From: Hysterangium stoloniferum
Lineage: Eukaryota > Basidiomycota > Agaricomycetes > Hysterangiales > Hysterangiaceae
Direction of reading: 5' to 3'
DNA length: 64,000 nucleotides
Assembly (NCBI GenBank): GCA_015178975.1
Contig: WHVD01000001.1
Span: 744,001 to 808,000, forward strand
The position numbers and the translations under genes were made by a program. Below, in pieces: positions 57,021 through 64,000 of the stretch (within the stretch, counting starts at the first letter, position 1; every line of letters starts with the position of its first letter). Under the pieces are notes generated by a model. That model did no database searches. It saw only the letters and a list, made by a program, of their open reading frames with translations, and was not told the DNA's origin.

Positions 57021-60000
57021 ATGACTTCTTCTCCTGAGATATCTAGTTTGAGATGGGGTTTTACCTCCAATGGAGCGATCCAAGATACCGGAAGAGCTTT
57101 TTGTAGTCAAAATGGCTCTGAGAATGTTTCTCCAGTTTGTTTCTCGAACCTGCTGGTGTACGATACTTACCCTATCATCCTTGTTCTAATAGGTTGAACA
57201 CGACAAGGAACTTCAAAATTTACTTGATGGTTTTACCGATCATTTTCAAGCCGACTCTCCTGCGAGCGCCACGGTCTCTCTTGGATCCAAGCTCGTGTCT
57301 AACACTCCATCCAAAGATGCCAAAGGCAATCTAATATATGTCTCTGTTTTTTATATCATCTAATGCCGCCTTCTTAGGGTGTAATTCCACGTCACTGTAT
57401 GAAGTCCTCATGAAACAGAACGAGGAGTTGAGGCAGATTATACTTCAATCGGCAAGCCTAAACCAATCAATACCTGCAATGATTCCGACGCATTCCTATA
57501 TGCCCGATTTCCTGCCTAATATCAATCCTGCATCCAACCTCACTCATATTCACTATTCTTCCCCTCTCGCACAGATCCAGGAGCAGCATGACATCTTTAC
57601 CGAAAGCGCCGAGAAAGAAACCACACAGATTGAATCCGGTCCGAGTCTCATAGAAGCATCAGACAGGGCTGTTGGGAACTCCCCTGTTACTGTATCTGAA
57701 AATATATCTTTGGACAACAAAAAATGCACTACACCTGACATCGCACCGACACCTGATAAATGTGATGACGACGGACAGACGGTAGCCTCATACGATGCGA
57801 CGACGGAACCCGGCTCGATCCTAGTCCCTAGAAAGGTCTCCGCCTCGCTCGAGCGAAGCGTCAGGGGCAGAAATCAGAAGAAAGAGAATAGAAAGGGCAG
57901 ACCTGTTCGGAAATTGAGTCCCGTACCGTTTAAACGACACTCTGCGGTCCCTACTCGCACCGTTCCAGCAATCAGCCTAGAGGACGTTAAAAAACTCGAG
58001 GACCGTATGGATCGATTAGAAGATTATATGCAGGCAACAACGGCGAGAGGCGTGAGTGAAAAAAAAACGTCGAGCCATATTTTTCCCAAAGACATCCAGG
58101 ATATTCACAAGGGATCAGTCGTTCCAGGGTCACAGGGCACAGATCAGCGCACAACGCGGCGGCTAGTTCGAGACCACTTCCAGGGACTTTTATTCCCTGA
58201 GAATCGCGACGAAAATTTTCGCGTTCCTTGGGCTTCTTTGGGCAGTGTACTGGCCTCGCAGCATCAAAGGTTGCTTAATTGGCCGGAATCTATCGAGATA
58301 CCCGGTGGATGGAAATGGAGTTCCACAATACTTGGCCAGAGCAGGGTGAAACTACTGTGTCGTACCACCATCGAGGACTGGACGTCTGGTAAGGAGTTTC
58401 AAATTCAGGCTGACTATCAATGGTTGACGAAAAAATGATGGTAGACGAAAAATGCACCGAGGATGGAGCCACCCCCGTCATCGTCTCTAGCCGCAATCGC
58501 GTTCTTCTGAGACTCTCAGACTTGAAAGTGTCGCGCTCCAGGACAGTCACTAAACCCAGTACCAAAGATCATGATTATAGACCGGACGTTGCAGACTCTG
58601 AGGACACGGACCAGCCTTCAATTGTCAGCCCTGGAAATCATATACGCCGGCGAGTTCGAGACCACTTCCAGGGACTTTTATTCCCTGGGAACCCTGACAA
58701 AAATATTCGTGTTCCTTGGGCTTCTTTGGGTCGTTTTCTGGCTTCGCACCATCAAAGGTTGCTTAATTGGCCGGAATCTGTCAAGGTACCCGAGGGGTGG
58801 GGATGGAGTTACGCATTAATTAGCGGGAACAAATTGAAACTGCTATGTCGTACCACCATCGAGGACTGGACGTCTGGTAAGGAGTTTCAAATTTAGGCTG
58901 ACTAGCAATGGTTGACGGAAAATAATGGTAGACGAAAAATGCACCAAGGATGGAGCCACCCCCGTCATCGTCTCTAGCCGCAATCGCGTTCTTCTGAGAC
59001 TCTCAGACTTGAACATGTCTCGCTCCAGGACAGTCACTAAACCCAGTGCCAAAGATCATGATTATAGACCGGACGTTGCAGACTCTGAGGACACGGACCA
59101 GCCTTCAATTGTCAACCGCGGAAATGATATGCGGCGTCGAGTCCGAGACCACTTCCAAGGACTTTTATTCCCTGGGAACCACGGCGAAAAGATTCGTATT
59201 CCTTGGGCTTCTTTGGGTCGTTTTCTGGCTTCGCACCATCAAAGGTTGCTTAATTGGCCGGAATCTATCAAGGTACCCGAGGGGTGGGGATGGAGTTGCG
59301 CATTAATTGGCCGGACCAAATTGAAACTACTATGCAGGACCACCATAGAGGACTGGACGTCTGGTAAGGAGTCTAAATTCAGGCTGGCTATCAATGACTG
59401 ACGACAAATGATGGTTAGACGAGAAGCACACCGAGGATGGAGCCACCCCCCTCATAGTCTCCAACCGCAATCGCGTTCTTTTGAGACTCTCAGACTTGAA
59501 CGCGTCTCCCTCCGGGACATTCATCGAATCAAAAACCAATAAGCTTGATTACAGAATTGCGATCAGACGCCATTTTCGCAAGATACTATTCGGCAGCGAT
59601 TTCGGTGAAAAGCCCTTCCAGCATATTCCATGGACATCTATGGGTGAATGGCTCTACACGAATCGGAAAAGAATTATTGGCTGGCCGCACTCAGCTAAAT
59701 ACCCAATGCAGGGCAGTGACATACTTGGGTATACCAGTCAGGAATCGAAGCAGCTCTGTTTAACTACTTTAGAAGAGTGGGCCGATGGTATGTTCGAAGT
59801 TATGGAATTCTTTCGTTTGAATCTCTCATCTTCTTATTCAACTAGAGGAAAAAGATATAATCCACGCAGAAATACCATTGGTTATATCGGACAACTACCT
59901 GGTCGTGCAGAAACTGGGTGACCTGGAGGAGTTCAGGGCGTTAGCTGCGAAGAAAGGCAAGCAACGGGCCACTACGCTAGACCTCGAGTCATCAGAGTCG

Positions 60001-60147
60001 GATTCAGACGAGAAAGAAGAATCGTCAGACAAATACATGGACGATACGGATCAGAGCCAGACGTCTTATCGTCCCAAGGTTCTAAAGAGAAAGCGCAACG
60101 TCTGCAGGCGCCAAAGACGCACTCGACGCAAACTGTATCTCGAGTGA
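57021..60147 (+). CDS. Unknown protein with tandemly duplicated exon domain
   Basis: The family is not recognised. Supported exons are 57378-58388, 58520-58876, 59007-59363, 59494-59787 and 59870-60147. All internal junctions are phase 1, and the second and third are both exactly 357 nt. The first large exon has a coiled start (LMKQNEELRQIILQSASLNQ), a low-complexity middle, a basic stretch (RGRNQKKENRKGRPVRK) and a short coil (KKLEDRMDRLEDYMQ). Then come three close copies of a domain of about 75 residues (VRDHFQGLLFP, VPWASLG, HQRLLNWPES, KLLCRTTIEDWTSG) and a fourth, diverged copy (RRHFRKILFG, IPWTSMGEWL, RIIGWPHS, LCLTTLEEWADG). The C-terminus is acidic then strongly basic (ESDSDEKEESSDKYMDDTDQ, then KRKRNVCRRQRRTRRK), suggesting a nuclear protein. 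Upstream exons (57021-57340) and the start are uncertain. Confidence 0.65.
58160..59790 (+). repeat. Tandem exon-intron duplication, about 487-bp period
   Basis: Exon and intron are both repeated. The intron text GGATGGAGCCACCCCC followed by the GAGACTCTCAG acceptor recurs at about 58460, 58947 and 59433. Intron lengths are 131, 130 and 130 bp. The third repeat is followed by a diverged fourth domain copy. Confidence 0.85.
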
Positions 60148-60461
60148 TTTTGTTTCAGTGCGGGTTAGTATGTCAGTTCCCCCCCTTTGTCGTCCCGTAA
60201 TATTTACACATTATCTTCAAACTTCGCAGTTCCAACTGGACTCAGTTATTAGACCTAGGATGTCCTCCTACCGTGCTGAGCCTTCCAAGTTTTCTTCCCT
60301 TCTCTCTGAAAACACAATTAGACATTGTACACTCTGATATGCTTCCTAAATACACATGAGATGTCGCAAATCTGGATTGTATTGTAATGATAATTATAAT
60401 ACACGACCCATTCCTTGATGATGTGGTTACAGTTTCTGTGTAAAAATAGCACTATTTCTGA

Positions 60462-62155
60462 TCATGGGGAGAGGCGTAGATTAGCTGGGAGAGGTATGCC
60501 AGATACCCTATCATCATCGAATAAATCATCCCAGCCGCTCTGTTCCACCGTCTCCATGACGCCCTCCAAATCCCTCACCGCATCCTCAACCGTTTCCCGC
60601 CAATCTCTCAGGCGAACGTCGATCCCCTTCCAGTCACTCCCAAAAATATGAGCAGGTGCCCACTCAGGCAGGTCGCCACTGCTAGATCTAGATCGCGCCG
60701 CGGACCACGTCGTGTCCAACTTGGCGACATGCGGCGGCAAGGACATGCACAGCGTTGCATCTGGCAACTGCCCCCGCATAGATAGATCTGGCCGTGCCAT
60801 TCGCAGATGAGATATGACCTCGGGCCAGGTGAAGGAGGCACCGGAAATGATGAATCGCTTGATGGGCACGGGGTCCAGAGGATTTGGATGTGAGCTGCCC
60901 GGGGGGTTTGGAGTCCTGCCGCCGCCGGGTGGGGGGGGCGCATGCAATACAGAAAATGGCGATGCGTCTGATAGGGAGAGCGCGGAAAACTCGTCGAGGG
61001 AAAAATGGGGTGAATTCGGATCTGGATCGGTGAGTAGACGAGGACTGTGGGTGATCGCAGGTGCCTCGAGTGCCTGGATGTGTGCCGTCGCTGCGTCCCG
61101 CACGTCGACGAAGTAGGGCCATACAGGATGCGGAGGAGGACCGGATGTGATGAAGGAATAGAGGAGGACGTTGGTGCTTAGGTCGCCGGCGGAGAGAATC
61201 GCGTGGCCAGGCGCAAAGGGGCCGAGGAGGACCGTCGGGACCACTAACTGAGAGTGAGCGCAAGTCTGGAGGCAATAAATAACCAGACGCTATTCACCGG
61301 TTGAAAGATCAACCCCGTCGTGTTCACTGGCGAAGTCCCAGGCGGCCTTCTCGCTCAATTTTTTCGCTGCAGCATAGACCCACGTTGGGTCCTTTGTACC
61401 ATCGAAAGCGGCTTCATACGTTGCCGGATTCCAATCTGCATAAACAGAATGATCAAACATTCAGTGTTAAGCGAAACACTCGCATATTCACCTCGGTCCG
61501 TAAAAGTATAATCCTCCCAGACGCTATCTGGTCCGTCCCCTATCATTGCTTGATAGCTACTCGTGAGGACGAACTTGCGGATTCCGTGCTCATAACCTTG
61601 TCGAAGGATGTTTGTAGTGCATTTTACAGCATTCTAAAAATTGAGTTGATATCAAGTGTCGTTGGGATATATATGAACGACTCACAAGCAATAAGTCCGT
61701 GCTGTTCATTGACTCTGGCGCGGGGAAGGCGGAGTGGATGATTGCGTCAATGCCTGTAGTATTTCAAGTGATTTAAGATATATCAGTATGATGACACGCC
61801 AACTGGGATTATGAAAAGCATTGACCGTTTAAAGCGTCTCTCAAGTCCGCGCTGGCCAAATCCTCAATCTCTACCATCTCGAATTGCCTGCCTCTCGCTG
61901 AGTGGGCCTCTTCTAGAAAGCGGGCCTTCAAAGAACGTGCCGTACTACAAGTTTATACCGCTTTAAACGCGACGCATAAGTGCACACAACCTTGAATACC
62001 CACCACCTTACTCTATATCCAGCATCAAGCAGCTGTGCGACGATATGTGAGCCTAAGAAGCCGGTCCCACCTGTCACCTGTGCATCTACCTTCTAGAGCA
62101 ATCCCATGTGAGTTCAAGGGAGTAAACTCACAAGGACGAATGGTCTTTCAGTCAT
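60462..62155 (-). CDS. Extended SDR reductase, dihydroflavonol reductase / GRE2-like
   Basis: The start MTERPFVL is separated by an intron from the Rossmann motif VTGGTGFLGSHIVAQLLDAG (near 62080-62020), the NAD(P)-binding TGXXGXXG site of extended SDRs. The catalytic Tyr and Lys are seen as YAAAK in PTWVYAAAKKLSEKAAWDFA (near 61370), followed after a splice by VVPTVLLGPFAPGH. Near the C-terminus PYFVDVRDAATAHIQALEAP is typical of this family. It probably reduces a carbonyl with NADPH; the substrate is unknown. Several introns are present. The large last exon (60462-61244) is GC-rich, so the opposite strand is open by chance. The insert between the VDVRDAATAH motif and the C-terminus is Pro/Ser-rich and longer than usual. 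Confidence 0.85.
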
Positions 62156-64000
62156 GGTAGGAACATGCAAGTGCAGCGCAAATTAAGCACGGTGGAACAT
62201 CCAAGTATTCCGGGAAAGCACCGGCACTGGACAAGGTTCCAAAAAGAATGTCCACGCACTAAGTAAGCTGATGAGTGACAGTACCTTCTTCTGCGGGGGC
62301 TATTAGACTTGGAGCGCTGCCATTGACGTGGGCGGCAAGCGCCGAGATTGTACCTTACTGAAAATCATGTGGCTGTAATCTACGCGGGTCAATCAGCCCT
62401 GTCAGACCTCGATTAACACGAAACGTTGTTATCTACTAACTCGACGGATCATCACCAACGGTTTTACTTTTAAGAGAAAGGGCGACTCTATCACTAACTG
62501 AGATATTAATTAGATATATACACAATGATGATGTCTGTCACAGCCCCATGTGTCCAGAATCACCGAGCTCGGGTAGAGCAAGAATAGAAGTATATATCCC
62601 CGCGATTGTGGCGGGGTCTTCTCTTCTTTTCGAGGATTTCCAACCGTAACTTTGCCATCAAAATCAGAACTGGTGCCGGTGATTGGTCCTTTCCTGGGGG
62701 CTGTGTTGCACATGATATATAGCCTAAGTAACGACCATCGAGCATTCGTGGGTTGTTGAGGAGGATGTGCTATTGTGGCACCTCGAGTGATGCGCAGTAT
62801 TCTAAGAAGAGGGAGTGCCACCAGGGACGCGAGCGAACGAGGAGAGGGCGAAAGTTGGTCGGCATGGTGAAGACGCAGTCAGGAATCAGAATACGAGCGT
62901 GGGACTCACAATACCTGAGAAACGACGCGAACCATGTATTTATAAGTCTGGCCGTCGAGACCAACGAATTAGAAACGTGAGCGCCCTGCGAGGAGAGATG
63001 GCCATGGGTGTCACGTCAGCGAAACACATTTAGGAACAGAATCAAAACAGAGTCCACAGATAGTTTCGCTGGTTATGTACATTCCGGCGGCGCAGGACTT
63101 CACCCCACGTTAAATTTACGAGATCCGGGGGGTCACTCGTTCCGAAGCACCAACTAGTTCGATGGTCTGGTCCATCAGAATGTGACTTGTTTGGGGATGT
63201 TGTCGAATTACTGATGATCATTAGCAGTCCGAATGATAGTGTGAGCTCATAGTCCGGGGGATACAATTGTCTAAAGGTGACACAAGAGTACAGGCGAATA
63301 AGTCATGTTCGATGGTATTACAAGAGACTCGGTGTCAATGTAACAAGAGGGCAGCCTGTGAGTGCCAATATCGAGGAGAATAGAGTCTGCCCAGCTTTAT
63401 TTTCTGCAAGTCCTTGAGCATATCTCGATTTTTCTATGTGACGAGATAGGGAGGTCGGGTTAGGGAGTAACATAGCCGGAAGCGATAGGATGTATCTTCC
63501 CGGTAGTGTTGTCGGCGAGCTGCTACTGTTTTGCCGGCCTGGTAATAAATGGCACAATTGAGTTTATCTATGGAAAAAGCATCGCAGAATATGTGTGTAT
63601 TGTCGCTGAGTTATCGGGTGTTTGACAAGTTTAATTCAGGTAATATGGATGGGCTGTATCCCAGCTTGCACTTGGTTGCACAATAAAAATTGTATGGGCG
63701 TGAATACTTAGCCAAGTCGATATCCATGACAAAGGCCGACTCTGCAGAAGACATTCACATTCACTGTGACAACAACAACAGTAAACCAGCTGTAAACTAG
63801 AGTATAACGGATATATTACTAAACAAGACTTTTATATAAAGGCGAACTTCTCACGCATACTCCATACCCCATACCATACCCCTTGGTGGGAAAATCCCAT
63901 AGATATCTATTGACCATATGATCACTATATAGTTAGTAGCCATTCTAGTGTGATGTACTTTGTTCCTATTCAGAAAATAATGAACAATCGTGAAAAAAAC
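62156..64000. other. Right end of window, nothing recognised
   Basis: Short open frames on both strands (at most about 103 codons) without motifs. AT-rich towards the edge. Confidence 0.35.

Noticed and set aside
60688-61275. Overlapping minus and plus frames of 100-195 codons in the SDR region
   Set aside because: Shadows in other frames of the GC-rich SDR last exon, which carries the family motifs.

Overview
The window reads as nuclear DNA of a filamentous basidiomycete, most likely an agaricomycete. The genes are cut by many introns, mostly about 50-65 nt with GT..AG ends, and micro-exons of 12-23 nt occur. The protein families are eukaryotic and fungal: a Rua1-type regulator, SUS1, a p24 cargo receptor, cytosolic Ile- and Val-tRNA synthetases, a CNNM/Mam3 protein and a STAND/NLR with TPRs. 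I cannot name the species from sequence alone.

Layout. 1-8.1 kb: a partial unknown gene, a gene-poor stretch, then a compact housekeeping block: Rua1-C regulator (-), SUS1 (+) and p24 (-). 8.3-17.0 kb: a lineage-specific tandem array of an unknown divergent gene pair (P on -, Q on +) in the order P1-Q1-P2-Q2-P3. P3 is decayed, carries a 216-bp MITE-like insert and has lost its Q partner. 17.8-21.7 kb: cytosolic isoleucyl-tRNA synthetase (-). 22.6-23.8 kb: a probable mitochondrial protein (-). 24.4-45.2 kb: a nest of transposable elements. It holds Ty3/gypsy chromodomain-type remnants with LTRs, a complete gag-only LTR element with 134-bp LTRs and CGACA target duplications, two solo LTRs each with a 5-bp target duplication, a Tc1/mariner fragment, a tRNA-like SINE, and a pair of diverged inverted repeats about 8.5 kb apart. 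Between those inverted repeats lies an NLR-like gene: alpha/beta hydrolase, then NB-ARC, then 16 near-identical 42-residue TPRs. 45.7-62.2 kb: gene-dense again, with an aldehyde dehydrogenase (-) divergent from a valyl-tRNA synthetase (+) that has two candidate starts, a CNNM/Mam3-type protein (-), an unknown gene made of tandemly duplicated phase-1 exons of exactly 357 nt (+), and an extended SDR reductase (-). 62.2-64 kb: no gene I can support.

The housekeeping genes cover gene expression (SUS1 in SAGA/TREX-2, two class Ia synthetases), secretion (p24), ion homeostasis (CNNM) and redox metabolism (ALDH, SDR). The fast-evolving parts are the P/Q array, the NLR with a recently duplicated block of five repeats, and the duplicated-exon gene. 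Splice models were made by eye. For the Rua1-C gene, SUS1, p24, Q1 and Q2 the exon lengths sum to a multiple of three with the frame kept throughout; other models are approximate where stated.
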